A stretch of 54,397 nt of DNA from Bodo saltans. Its lineage: Eukaryota; Euglenozoa; Kinetoplastea; Eubodonida; Bodonidae. The DNA lies in NCBI GenBank assembly GCA_001460835.1, contig CYKH01001627.1, positions 1,549-55,945 on the forward strand. Reading direction: 5' to 3'. The notes under the pieces are model-generated. The model ran no database searches, was not told where the DNA came from, and saw only the letters and a list, made by a program, of their open reading frames with translations. Made by a program: the position numbers and the translations under genes. This document shows positions 1 through 8,845 of the stretch, one piece after another (position 1 is the stretch's first letter; each line of letters begins with the position of its first letter).

Positions 1-142
1 GTGAGACACGAAAATGGCACTATGCAACGGTAATGTTTGCCAAACCGTTTTGTGAGACACGAAAATGGCACTATGCAGCGGTAATGTTTGCCAAACCGTT
101 TTGCGAGACACGAAAATGAACGTATCTATCTGGCGGTAATGT
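1..142 (+). repeat. 51-bp tandem repeat, about 2.8 copies
   Basis: Units begin at 1, 52 and 103. Units 1 and 2 differ at a single base near position 78; the third diverges after about 16 bases and then partly matches again (GGCGGTAATGT). The period is divisible by three. The frame starting at base 3 stays open to a TGA at 117-119, so the array could be the repetitive C-terminus of a gene whose body lies left of the window, made of 17-residue units. It could equally be intergenic satellite. The window edge prevents a decision. Confidence 0.8.
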
Positions 143-210
143 CGAAGACTATTATCTTTTGCAAGATTCGCTAGTTGTGTTTTTGTTTTTAGGGAAAGTG
201 AGAAAATGAG

Positions 211-1476
211 ATGCGACGTAGGGTTGCGATGCTGTTTGAAAGATGCAGGCGTGAACCTGTTTCGAATATTGCTAAGTTGAGTCGTGATATGACTCTTGAC
301 GAGCAGGAAAAAGTTGTCGCGTTGCTGAATACGTGTGGTGATGAAGTTAAGGCATCCATTTTGACTCAACAAAGGGAACGAACAGCTCAAAAGCACCTTG
401 TTGTTGCGAAGCGTCCGAGTCTTGATCAACTTCTTGAAATTGTGTTGAATCAACCATCAGTGAAGGACATGCTTGAGCGAAAGAAAGCGTTTGACGAAGA
501 AATACTGATTGGCAATGCTAAACCTGACCTTATTGAACGTGCTTTTTATGCCTTCAAGGCACAGCGACTGAAGTGCAGTAACAAACATCGCGAGAGGTTT
601 GTTGAAATCCTGGATTCTCGTGGTGAGTGGACCACTGCATTGGACGTAATTGCAGCAACACCCAATCCAAGTGGGAAAGAAGTTGAACTTGTGCTCAAGT
701 GCTTACAAGGCCAATGGCAGGTTGCACTTGATTTCGCGGTGAGGAATATCCTGACTTCGAAGGGGGTGTCGCTTGCCGCAAGAGCTGCGTCAACTGCTGG
801 TTGGGAATTCTCTCTGAGAGTATTGAAATTTGGAGCACCGCTAAGTCCAAGAGATGGTTTCGATGTCCAACAGTCGCTGCTTCTTTCAGGCTGCAGTTGG
901 GAAGCATGCCTCTGCATGATCGGAAGGATGACGTCACTGGGCCGGAATAATATGCTCCTTGCGGTATCACATCTGGTTCGCCACTTTCGATTTGAGCATG
1001 CCATTTCACTCGTCCAATTGCTATCCCCAATTTCTTCGGAATGGACTGGATTCTTGGTGAAGCAAGCGGAGCAATCAGGAAAAAAGCAAGCCCTTCTGTT
1101 TTTGGAACAACTGGCGAATTATTCCGTTGTTGACGATGTTTCAGTTGTCGCACTTTATCTATTGCTTGCAGATCATGCCGCTGCAGCTCGTGCTCTGTCA
1201 TCAAATATCCACAACTCGGATGAGGTAATCGCGTTTGTTTGCGCTCATGCACGCTGTGATGGCAGTGAAACCCTTCAGGAGTACCGTGCTGCACTTCGAA
1301 GCCGAAGACCCTGTGGGGACCCAAAGCTGGCAGCCAAGATCGGTGAGGTTGCACGAATGATTGATCTGACCAACATTGACGAGCAACACTTGTGTGCATC
1401 TGCAACTGAGTTGCTGGACCCACTTTCCTTTTGGAAGGCGTTTTCATTGACTACTCAGCAATGTCACACTTCATGA
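211..1476 (+). CDS. Helical-repeat-like protein of unknown function
   Basis: The 421-residue protein starts at the first in-frame ATG after a T-rich stretch ending in TTTTTAG near 193. I do not recognise it. It is predominantly alpha-helical by eye, with many short amphipathic helices rich in Leu and Ala between residues 130 and 370, resembling the loose helical-hairpin repeats of kinetoplastid mitochondrial PPR/TPR-type proteins. The N-terminus (MRRRVAMLFERCRREP) is Arg-rich with no acidic residue in the first nine, compatible with a mitochondrial presequence. Both points are inference; no catalytic motif is visible. An open frame on the opposite strand (695-1447) is a shadow. Next gene follows after about 95 bases. 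Confidence 0.75.
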   Translation: MRRRVAMLFERCRREPVSNIAKLSRDMTLDEQEKVVALLNTCGDEVKASILTQQRERTAQKHLVVAKRPSLDQLLEIVLNQPSVKDMLERKKAFDEEILIGNAKPDLIERAFYAFKAQRLKCSNKHRERFVEILDSRGEWTTALDVIAATPNPSGKEVELVLKCLQGQWQVALDFAVRNILTSKGVSLAARAASTAGWEFSLRVLKFGAPLSPRDGFDVQQSLLLSGCSWEACLCMIGRMTSLGRNNMLLAVSHLVRHFRFEHAISLVQLLSPISSEWTGFLVKQAEQSGKKQALLFLEQLANYSVVDDVSVVALYLLLADHAAAARALSSNIHNSDEVIAFVCAHARCDGSETLQEYRAALRSRRPCGDPKLAAKIGEVARMIDLTNIDEQHLCASATELLDPLSFWKAFSLTTQQCHTS

Positions 1477-1551
1477 AGTTCTTTCTTTTATTCAAGAAAA
1501 AGGCCTGAAACCAAGAGCGTGCGATACGTATATTTTCATGGTTGCATTGAA

Positions 1552-1570
1552 TCTTGTGTTTTACGTTTAG
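1552..1570 (+). promoter_or_regulatory. Probable trans-splice acceptor
   Basis: A T-rich tract ending TTTAG lies two bases before the ATG at 1573. It supports that ATG rather than the upstream in-frame GTG at 1519. Confidence 0.6.
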
Positions 1571-1572
1571 AG

Positions 1573-2103
1573 ATGAAGAATATGATATTTGCTTTGATGG
1601 TTGTCGCTGCGATAGCACATTTGCACGAAGATGAGTACAACTCCCTTTCGTTCGTGCCCCACATTGACGATGTCGTCACAGAGAAACAGCAAATTGTAGA
1701 TCTCCGCACAGATCTGCTTCACTTTGGAGAGTCACTTGTGGCGGCTGAGAAAGACTTTGTTGACACCACGAACCTTGAAAGAGAGATTTTAATTTTGCAG
1801 CAGAGGCGTGACGAGCTTTGTGAAGCAGTAAGTTCCACATACCACTCGCGATCAAACGCTGCGCATGTGATTCGAGAAAAGTTGAACCAGAACAATCAAC
1901 TCGCGCAACAAGGCGGTCGACACGTGAATAGCTTTATCAAGGCAGCCCAGGCGAATGCAATCGAACTCCATTCGCTGGAGGAGGAGTTTGGGTTCTATGT
2001 TACTGCGAGTCGTGCGTGTGACGCCATCTTCACTGCGTTGCAACGTTTTGAAATTCGACTGAATGAACTGAAATCAACAGTTGAAGATGGAAGCGAGCTT
2101 TAG
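1573..2103 (+). CDS. Small coiled-coil protein, unknown
   Basis: This 176-residue protein starts two bases after a probable splice acceptor. The frame is open further upstream to 1519 but only from a GTG that would lie before the AG. Residues 1-17 (MKNMIFALMVVAAIAHL) are hydrophobic and could be a signal anchor or simply a buried helix. From about residue 35 onward it is a long amphipathic helix with heptad-like Leu/Ile spacing and many Glu, Gln and Arg, typical of coiled coils. No family is recognised. It lies 102 bases upstream of another coiled-coil gene; a shared structure is possible but unsupported. Confidence 0.65.
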   Translation: MKNMIFALMVVAAIAHLHEDEYNSLSFVPHIDDVVTEKQQIVDLRTDLLHFGESLVAAEKDFVDTTNLEREILILQQRRDELCEAVSSTYHSRSNAAHVIREKLNQNNQLAQQGGRHVNSFIKAAQANAIELHSLEEEFGFYVTASRACDAIFTALQRFEIRLNELKSTVEDGSEL

Positions 2104-2205
2104 CAAATTACCACCCTGCAGGAAATCGAGAATGCGGCACGCAACTTGAACGTAAGATTGTTGTTGATTTTTCACTTGAATTTGGAGGAAGACAATCGAA
2201 TAAAT

Positions 2206-4026
2206 ATGTCCGCACTGCAGCAACAGATGACTCAAATGATGTCCATGTGGGACACAGTGGGAGGAGATGATCCATTAGAACAAGATCTTCAACGAGTTGA
2301 AATTTCGAGAGCGGTGCTAGCGCTATTTGTCTCTGGATCTGGTGCGTACCGCACCTCTCTTCAACAACTTTTTGATTTGCTGTTTCGTGTTATTGACCGA
2401 TTTTGTGAAGACCGGCTGAAGCCACTCCAACCATCCACTTTTGTCTCAAATGTAGCAATTGTTGATTTGCATTCCGATCCATTTGATACGTTGAGAGAAC
2501 AACGAGCACGCATGGATGCGCTTGTTCTTGATGCTGGTGCTCAACGGGATGATCTGTTAAAGAGGATCAGCGCTGTGGAGGAAGAGCGTAATCATGTTCA
2601 AATGCTGTTGTGCCACCAAATGAACAAAGGTCAACGCCAGGCCGATGGTGACAGTGCCGTCCGAGTGATTAGAAAAGCTGAGGCGGAAAAGTTGGCTGAC
2701 GAGCTGACCAAAGAAATCGCTGGCCATAGGGAAGAAGTTTCTGAGTTGCGCCGACAAAATTCCAGTTTGAGGGAGTTGAATTCCAAGTACGCTGCGCAGG
2801 CGCTAGAGCTTTCTGCCCGCTTGAAGGTTCTTACGGACCACAACCATCGTCTTGGCTCTTCGCTGACACTTTTGCGACACGATCTCATTTCCACCGAACG
2901 CGACTGCGAAACTGCTCAACACGAGCTCGACGAGGCACGGCGGTCAAACAGACTTCTGAGTGACGCTCTTGATAGCCGCGGCTCCACGGATCGACGCGAT
3001 TCATTTGTAGGAAGAGGGACCCTCGCTTGGACTCCTCGCCACCTTCAATGCTCAGAGTACGTCAAGCATATTCCAATTACAAAAGAGCTTGCGTCCCACT
3101 TGGTATTTGAAATCCTCAACGCAAGGAAAGCAAAAGGAAGTCCTTTGGCGGGATTCACATCTGCATTTTTAGCCAGTCGCTATGGCGCTGATGCAAGTTC
3201 CTACGCATATGCTTTAAATTTAGCTTGCGAAATGTTCGATGCTGATGTCTCACTTCAAATATTCCACGCTGCTGCCAACGGACTTGTCTCCGACGAAATT
3301 TACACCATGATTCAACTCGACATCAAGACGTTCGTCGACGCATGCGCTTCGGCGGATATTCAACTGCATGGTTCCGCCCGCTTGTGTATCCCGTATGCAC
3401 ATGCAGTTGGAATCCTTGTTCGTATGTTTCCAGGGTATCCTCAAAAAGTAACTGAGGGATTGCTGGATGCGCTTGACAGTGCCCTGACGAACACGGGTGT
3501 TTTGTACTACGCAACATTGTTCCCGAATACGACCCGCGATGAGCTCATCGGCCTTGGCGACGATGGTAAGATTGCCCAAGACAGCAGATTTAGTCTATTG
3601 TTCAAGCAGTGCATTCTGGATGATGTGCTGCTGCTTCTCAATCGGGTGGAAGATCGCATCGGTGGCATTGGAAAAGATATCGTCACGGCTGATGACATCC
3701 TCGAGCGTGTGAGTGTGCTCGAGTTCATTGGACCCAAAATTGAAATTCCACTCCAGCACTACTTTGACACAGCACTTGACCCTGGCTCAAATGTCAGTGT
3801 CATTAGGGCTGCTGCTGCTATTCGTAGTGCTGTCTTGATTCGCAGTGGTCTAACGATGACCCGTACTGTCAGCGACCAATTTTTTTCTCGCGCCAAGGAG
3901 GATTTCAAGTTATTGACAGGAGACGATCTCGCTCCAGTAGATTACGACGCACTAATTTCACAGTCTCGCCGCCCTGAGTTTTTTGTGGGAAAGCGCAGCG
4001 TGATCGACGGTACCTTATCGCGGTAG
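2206..4026 (+). CDS. Coiled-coil protein with C-terminal helical domain, unknown
   Basis: This 606-residue protein begins at MSALQQQMTQMM. An in-frame TTG at 2146 is rejected because it lies inside the T-rich leader. Residues about 100-270 form a long charged coiled coil with Glu/Arg/Leu heptads. Residues about 280-606 are a globular helical region that includes a Cys/Ala-rich stretch and ends before a loop with several Asp. I recognise no enzyme motif. The architecture (globular head, coiled coil, helical tail) is common among flagellar and cytoskeletal proteins of kinetoplastids, and the neighbours include ciliary genes, but this is context only. Confidence 0.75.
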   Translation: MSALQQQMTQMMSMWDTVGGDDPLEQDLQRVEISRAVLALFVSGSGAYRTSLQQLFDLLFRVIDRFCEDRLKPLQPSTFVSNVAIVDLHSDPFDTLREQRARMDALVLDAGAQRDDLLKRISAVEEERNHVQMLLCHQMNKGQRQADGDSAVRVIRKAEAEKLADELTKEIAGHREEVSELRRQNSSLRELNSKYAAQALELSARLKVLTDHNHRLGSSLTLLRHDLISTERDCETAQHELDEARRSNRLLSDALDSRGSTDRRDSFVGRGTLAWTPRHLQCSEYVKHIPITKELASHLVFEILNARKAKGSPLAGFTSAFLASRYGADASSYAYALNLACEMFDADVSLQIFHAAANGLVSDEIYTMIQLDIKTFVDACASADIQLHGSARLCIPYAHAVGILVRMFPGYPQKVTEGLLDALDSALTNTGVLYYATLFPNTTRDELIGLGDDGKIAQDSRFSLLFKQCILDDVLLLLNRVEDRIGGIGKDIVTADDILERVSVLEFIGPKIEIPLQHYFDTALDPGSNVSVIRAAAAIRSAVLIRSGLTMTRTVSDQFFSRAKEDFKLLTGDDLAPVDYDALISQSRRPEFFVGKRSVIDGTLSR

Positions 4027-4150
4027 CCGCATGTAGATGTCATTTTGTGATCAAGTTTTCGTTGACATTGTTTCAGTACTCTCGCACTTCCTTTGATGGC
4101 AAATATTCTGCTGTCATTCATGCACATCTAGAATTCTTCCACAAACTAGA

Positions 4151-6808
4151 ATGACGAAAGGCTCAGACTACGCGGCGATGATGAAGGCCGCAATTATCGA
4201 AGAGAACCGGCGAAAGGTTCAGCGACGCAAAGAAGAAAAGATGTTTGTGAAGGGACTTCAGTCACAGTTTCAACTTTCCCACCTTGCTACAATTCGTGAT
4301 GAATTATCGAATCGAGCACATGTCGATGATGGTAAATTTTCATCGAGGCCGCCTACTCCCTCACCCCCTCGTGAGGACCCAACACGCTGTGTGTCAACAT
4401 TCGAAGCGGCTATCCGTTGCCTCGAAGTTGCTCAAGGTGGAGCATCATTATGGACTGGAGAGCTAGATGGCAGCATTGGAGTTCGCAACGGAGTTACGGG
4501 CGACTTCGCGTATCGCTTGCTTCCTGTCGACCACGATGGCCAGTTGATCCTTGTGGATGCGCTTCACGCGAGCGGGAACAACATGTTTGTTGGATGCTCC
4601 GATGGTAGTATCCGTGTGTATGACGTTTTGGTTTTCGTTCTTGCCTTTGAGGCTAAAGAGCACGCATCAAGCGTCTGCGGCTTTGCAACTACTTTTGATC
4701 AGCGAACTTTTTCAATCAGTGCGGATGGTTCCCTGTGCAAATGGGACAACGAGTCGAGCAATTTCAATTTGATTTCAAAGGCCGATCAAGAGGCCCCACT
4801 TCGATGCGTTGCAACTTACGGATACAACGTATTCGCTGGAACCGAGCAAGGCCCCATCTTGTCGTTTGACACTGACACGTTGGAGCTCGTTCGATCTTTC
4901 GATGGTCACGCAAGCAATGTCACCTGCCTCGCAATCCAAGATGGATACCTTTTTTCTGGGAGCAGCGATACCAACGTTATTGTGTGGAACATTGCAACTG
5001 GCGAGGCACTCAAAACTCTCACAGGACACAACGCCGGCGTTTCGTGTTTTTTCTGCGATGCTACGGCGCACCGGTTGTGGTCAGCTGATCTCCACGGGAT
5101 ATTGATCATGTGGTGCACGTTGGATGAAGAGAGTTTTCCTTTGATGCAGACTTGCCACACAAACGAAGAATGCGAAGTTTTCTCGCTGAAGGGCATCACT
5201 GTACTCGATGCTGCGAAGGTTTGGACTCTTGGAAGCAACGGTGTCAACAAGGTTTGGCACACGTCTGTAAATCGCGTTGAGGATAGCATTCGCAGTTCTA
5301 TCACAACTATGCAAGGAATTATTGAGCAGGATGAAGTTGAGTTAGCGAAGTGGGACGAGCTAACAAAAACCCTTCAAAATCTGGCAACCCGGATGAACGC
5401 ACGCATTGGAAATTCGATGGGGTCTCACAGCGAAAATTTGTTGTCGCTTAGATACTTTTTAGATTGGCTGCACTTCATTAAGAAGCGGAGAATTCGAGCA
5501 ATGCAGATGCAGCTCGCAGACCTTATCGATAAACGACACACTGACGATCGTCGTAGAGAGGCACTTCGAACTTGGCAGAAATTTGCGGCAATGAGGATTG
5601 ACGCAAAGAAAAATCAAGCTGTTTCATCTTTTTTGCGGTCGCAACACGATCAGCGCACTCTCTCAAGCTACGGTCGCAAGCTGCAAGATATCTTTCTCGA
5701 GCAGCAACGTAAAGATCATGCAGCAAGAAAATCACTTGTCTTACGCAGTTCAATTCATCGAGTTGCGATTGCTGATGCATTTCGGAAGCTTGAAAATTTC
5801 AGAGTCGAAATGCAGGTTAGACGAAAGCGCCGCGAACTTGCCGCTGTGCTGGAGGTTTTGTCCACTCGTCGAAAATTGTGCAGTGCTTTTTGTGACTGGC
5901 GGCTGCATGCATCGGTGAGCCAGAGAATGAAAGTAAGTGTCCAGACCCTTCGTTCCATCGTTCAACGCTCCAATAACGGTTTGATGAAAACACTGTGGTG
6001 CCGATGGCGGAAGGCTGCGCAAACACGACAAGGCCGCAACAACAGTTTGGCTGGTTTGTTGAACATAGCCGGCAACGTAGATCAACTCTTGGCTGTCAGG
6101 GTGTTTAGGCAATGGTTACATTTCGCGCTGCAACGTCGGCAGGCGCTACTCACGGCTTCGTCGACTTCAAACAACGCGCGAATTGGCTCTCTCGAATTGA
6201 CTTTGCAATCTATGGGACATCTCATTCAGCGAAGGAGCTTGCTCGACGAGGCAGACGAGTTAATCCAGCGAGCTTTGCATCAGCGAGATTCAAAGCGAGC
6301 AACTGCGGCTGCATTGCAGAAAGACATTGACGACTTATCCGTGGACCTGGAACGCAAGAAAAATCGTGCACCTGTCGCAGTGGAGAAAACACTTCAAGAA
6401 CAAGTCGCTGATTTGCTTTCTCTTCTGAAATGCAGACTCCTAAATTTTTTCTCCGACTTCGCCCAAATGCAGCGAGTTGCAGAAAAGACACGACGCGTTG
6501 GCGCACAAAAGGTGTTTCTCGAAGCTCATCAAGCGGTCAAACGCGTTGTCGTGGAGATGACGAAAGAGGGATACTTACCTTCCGATAAACCGTGGCCACT
6601 GTCGGACAAAATGATAGTCGGAATGAAAAGCCATCACACCGAGGTCGTCCTGGGAGCGATCAAAACAATGATTATGGCATATGACGCTCTTGATGTGGAG
6701 CAACGGTCAAGCTTAACCTCCGACGAAGAGGTGGTGGTGAACGCTCAAAATTTACATTTACTCGCTGATCGTTGCCTCGCTGCGCGTGCAAAGCGCATGC
6801 GACGTTAG
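4151..6808 (+). CDS. WD40 protein with Sfi1-like C-terminal repeats
   Basis: This 885-residue protein starts at an ATG one base after a TAG acceptor. Residues about 75-380 form a beta-propeller: repeated units of roughly 40 residues with GH/GS turns and WD/WN ends, for example LSGSSDTNVIVWN-type blades and GHNAGVSC. Beyond it lies a charged helical region in which a short Trp-centred motif recurs near residues 435 (FLDWLHFIKKRR), 474 (LRTWQKFAAM), 580 (FCDWRLHASV), 616 (LWCRWRKAAQ) and 653 (FRQWLHFALQ). That pattern resembles Sfi1/centrin-binding repeats. The last 200 residues are helical. A basal-body or flagellar scaffold role is inferred. WD40 identity is solid; the Sfi1 comparison is by eye. 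Confidence 0.85.
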   Translation: MTKGSDYAAMMKAAIIEENRRKVQRRKEEKMFVKGLQSQFQLSHLATIRDELSNRAHVDDGKFSSRPPTPSPPREDPTRCVSTFEAAIRCLEVAQGGASLWTGELDGSIGVRNGVTGDFAYRLLPVDHDGQLILVDALHASGNNMFVGCSDGSIRVYDVLVFVLAFEAKEHASSVCGFATTFDQRTFSISADGSLCKWDNESSNFNLISKADQEAPLRCVATYGYNVFAGTEQGPILSFDTDTLELVRSFDGHASNVTCLAIQDGYLFSGSSDTNVIVWNIATGEALKTLTGHNAGVSCFFCDATAHRLWSADLHGILIMWCTLDEESFPLMQTCHTNEECEVFSLKGITVLDAAKVWTLGSNGVNKVWHTSVNRVEDSIRSSITTMQGIIEQDEVELAKWDELTKTLQNLATRMNARIGNSMGSHSENLLSLRYFLDWLHFIKKRRIRAMQMQLADLIDKRHTDDRRREALRTWQKFAAMRIDAKKNQAVSSFLRSQHDQRTLSSYGRKLQDIFLEQQRKDHAARKSLVLRSSIHRVAIADAFRKLENFRVEMQVRRKRRELAAVLEVLSTRRKLCSAFCDWRLHASVSQRMKVSVQTLRSIVQRSNNGLMKTLWCRWRKAAQTRQGRNNSLAGLLNIAGNVDQLLAVRVFRQWLHFALQRRQALLTASSTSNNARIGSLELTLQSMGHLIQRRSLLDEADELIQRALHQRDSKRATAAALQKDIDDLSVDLERKKNRAPVAVEKTLQEQVADLLSLLKCRLLNFFSDFAQMQRVAEKTRRVGAQKVFLEAHQAVKRVVVEMTKEGYLPSDKPWPLSDKMIVGMKSHHTEVVLGAIKTMIMAYDALDVEQRSSLTSDEEVVVNAQNLHLLADRCLAARAKRMRR

Positions 6809-6887
6809 ATTGTAGGATCGTGCAACGTTGTACGTTGTTATATGAACTGTGGTAATCACGTTGTTTCATCTGCTCCTTAAGATAATA

Positions 6888-6906
6888 TTGTACTTCTTAC
6901 CGATAG
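6888..6906 (+). promoter_or_regulatory. Probable trans-splice acceptor for IFT22
   Basis: A pyrimidine-rich stretch ends CGATAG 15 bases before the ATG at 6922. Confidence 0.5.
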
Positions 6907-6921
6907 AATTTTTGTCAAGCA

Positions 6922-7551
6922 ATGTCAGATGAACGCATGAAGGTGGCTGTTGTTGGGCCCTCAAAATCAGGAAAAACGTGCATCGCTAATTTTTTGAGTG
7001 GCACTCGTGACACGCCTACAGTTGAGTACAAGGAGACAAGCCCACTACGAATTCTGGAAACAGTTGTGGAGGGCGTGCGGACTGGTGGCAAGAGAAACGT
7101 GGGCCGAGGCACTCGAATCACTGTGGAGCTTTGGGATGTTGGTGGCAGCAGCAAGTTTCAAGCATGCTGGCCCGCATGCTATCAAAATGTCGACGCTTTG
7201 ATTTTTGTCATGAATCCGGAAGTCAGGAACCAAGAAAAAGAACTTGAGTTGTGGTTTAAGTCATTCGCACAGCCGGCAAAGGTCCCCGAGAAACACTGCC
7301 TGGTTTTCTGCCACCACTCTAGCCCACCTGAAAATGCCGTTATCCCTCAGATGCCACCGATTCTGAAAAATATCCGTGTCCTAGAGACGTCCCTTGATTT
7401 TCAAAGTGACAATTTCAAGGAAGCGTTTGACAAACTTGTCGAGGGTGTTCTGAACTCGCGACGAGAAGCGGAGGAAGAAGCTGCTTTGAGGCAACAGAAC
7501 GACGCAATGAACGGTCCGCTGTTAGTTGGCTCCTCACGCGGCGAGCGATGA
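6922..7551 (+). CDS. IFT22: Intraflagellar transport protein IFT22 (RABL5), small GTPase-like
   Basis: This 209-residue protein is a Rab-like GTPase of the RABL5 class, a component of the IFT-B complex that moves cargo along the axoneme. The P-loop GPSKSGKT lies at residues 12-19 and the switch-II motif WDVGG near 70. The usual NKxD guanine-specificity motif is replaced by a CHHSS segment, as is characteristic of RABL5, which has an AHH in that place. The CWPA motif after switch II also matches the family. No C-terminal prenylation cysteine is present, again as expected. Length is close to human RABL5 (185) and trypanosome homologues. It is two genes upstream of another IFT motor subunit. Confidence 0.93.
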   Translation: MSDERMKVAVVGPSKSGKTCIANFLSGTRDTPTVEYKETSPLRILETVVEGVRTGGKRNVGRGTRITVELWDVGGSSKFQACWPACYQNVDALIFVMNPEVRNQEKELELWFKSFAQPAKVPEKHCLVFCHHSSPPENAVIPQMPPILKNIRVLETSLDFQSDNFKEAFDKLVEGVLNSRREAEEEAALRQQNDAMNGPLLVGSSRGER

Positions 7552-7647
7552 ACCATGTTACAATTCAGAATTAGAAGAGCTGATCGAGTAGAACTGTTCA
7601 ATGTGATGTGGTATGAACCGTGTGACGAAATGAATATTGAGGTTGTC

Positions 7648-7679
7648 ATTGTTTTCTGTCTTTGTTGTATTTTCATAAG
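7648..7679 (+). promoter_or_regulatory. Probable trans-splice acceptor
   Basis: A long pyrimidine tract ends CATAAG, 23 bases before the ATG at 7703. Confidence 0.65.
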
Positions 7680-7702
7680 GTGTTCGGTCCTCGCGTCGCG
7701 CA

Positions 7703-8263
7703 ATGTACTTCATCTCACCTGATGTCCCTAAGGTCAATCACGTCGATCCACTAAGCAACTCTCCTGGCAGCGATGACAGTGACGAGTACCATCAAGATGA
7801 TTTTGTCCCCTTTGACCTGGAGGAGCAGCGATCTGAGATTGCGCACCAACGTTGGCGACACCACATCCAATGGTGCGACCGCATGAACGAGTCTCAGCGC
7901 ATGACCCACAACAACCGCCGCATTTCTCTGCAAATCTTGGTGAACGAAGCTTTCCACCGCGATGTCTCAGAGGCACGCCGCCGTGGCGATGACACTTCCC
8001 CAAAGGAGCTGAAGCGCATGTGGAAGAACATCTCCGAGCGTGTTAAGTCTGAAATGGAACACTGCGACAACAGTGCGAGCGTTCTCAAGAATTTGTCGTG
8101 CATGTGCGTGTTTATTTCCGACAATGTTTGTCGACAGTATGGTGAGAACGTTGACGCTCGCGTGCGTCGCATTGACAAGATGCGCAACTCCCTTGAGCGT
8201 CTTCGCGAGCAGGGTACATTGTTTCATCAAGAATCGGAGAATCGTGAAGATGATGACAACTAA
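7703..8263 (+). CDS. Acidic-tailed helical protein, unknown
   Basis: This 186-residue protein starts shortly after a strong acceptor. It has an acidic Ser/Asp-rich N-terminus (residues 15-40), a helical middle rich in Arg, Glu, Trp and His (about 40-110), a short Cys-containing segment near 125-140 and a charged C-terminal helix ending in EDDDN. No family is recognised. It sits between IFT22 and the dynein-2 light intermediate chain, so a flagellar role is worth testing, but nothing in the sequence proves it. Confidence 0.75.
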   Translation: MYFISPDVPKVNHVDPLSNSPGSDDSDEYHQDDFVPFDLEEQRSEIAHQRWRHHIQWCDRMNESQRMTHNNRRISLQILVNEAFHRDVSEARRRGDDTSPKELKRMWKNISERVKSEMEHCDNSASVLKNLSCMCVFISDNVCRQYGENVDARVRRIDKMRNSLERLREQGTLFHQESENREDDDN

Positions 8264-8845
8264 AGATGCGTCATTGTAACCTTGTTTGTCTTCTGTTTGC
8301 TTTCATCCCCTCAATTGTTGCTCCCCTCAATCCCCTTCTCAAATCAAGCGAAGCTGAGTGGTACGCGACAAACTTTCTTTATTTATTGGTTCATTTGTTC
8401 TTACTTTTTTTTGTTTGCGCTTTTTCTTCGTTGTTTCGTGCTTGGTGATTTTTGCTTACTGCTTTTGTTTCCCTCCCGCGCCTGTTTCGTACAATCTCCA
8501 CTCTGTTGCTTGCCATTTGATGGGCAAGAACGCAGTATTTGAAGAATACTGTTGTTGTTTTTTCCCTTTATTGAGTGTCCCCATCCCTGAAGAACGATCG
8601 GAACCAAACCGTCAGGATTGCACCTGAATTAATTGAAGTGTATGCAGCTCTATAATTTCACCTCGAGTCAGTGCCAGCTTTGGCGACGCGCACCATGTGG
8701 CGATAGAGCTTCTGTTTTGCCTTGTTCCACCCCTCTCAGCTGTTTCATTATTGAGTGTTACAATAAACAAACGTTTGCTCGTGTTCACTTCACTTGCTGA
8801 TGCCTTTATTGTTGCTGTAAATTTTTCAAGCTTGCAGTCACGATA
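8264..8845 (+). other. 582-base intergenic region, no gene supported
   Basis: This is the longest well-resolved gap. The first 350 bases are strikingly T-rich on the + strand, so several frames are open by composition and translate to Phe/Leu/Cys-rich strings. The right end has a probable acceptor (TTTTTCAAG ending 8830, and GCAG ending 8837) for the gene at 8846. It probably holds the long 3' UTR of the upstream gene and the leader of the next one. Confidence 0.6.

Noticed and set aside
695-1447. 250-residue open frame on the minus strand
   Set aside because: It overlaps a coherent + strand gene, lacks an acceptor on its own strand, and all other genes are on +.
8266-8627. Hydrophobic small frames in the T-rich gap
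   Set aside because: T-rich DNA yields Phe/Leu/Cys strings in any frame; there is no consistent acceptor before the ATG and the first would begin three bases after the previous stop.
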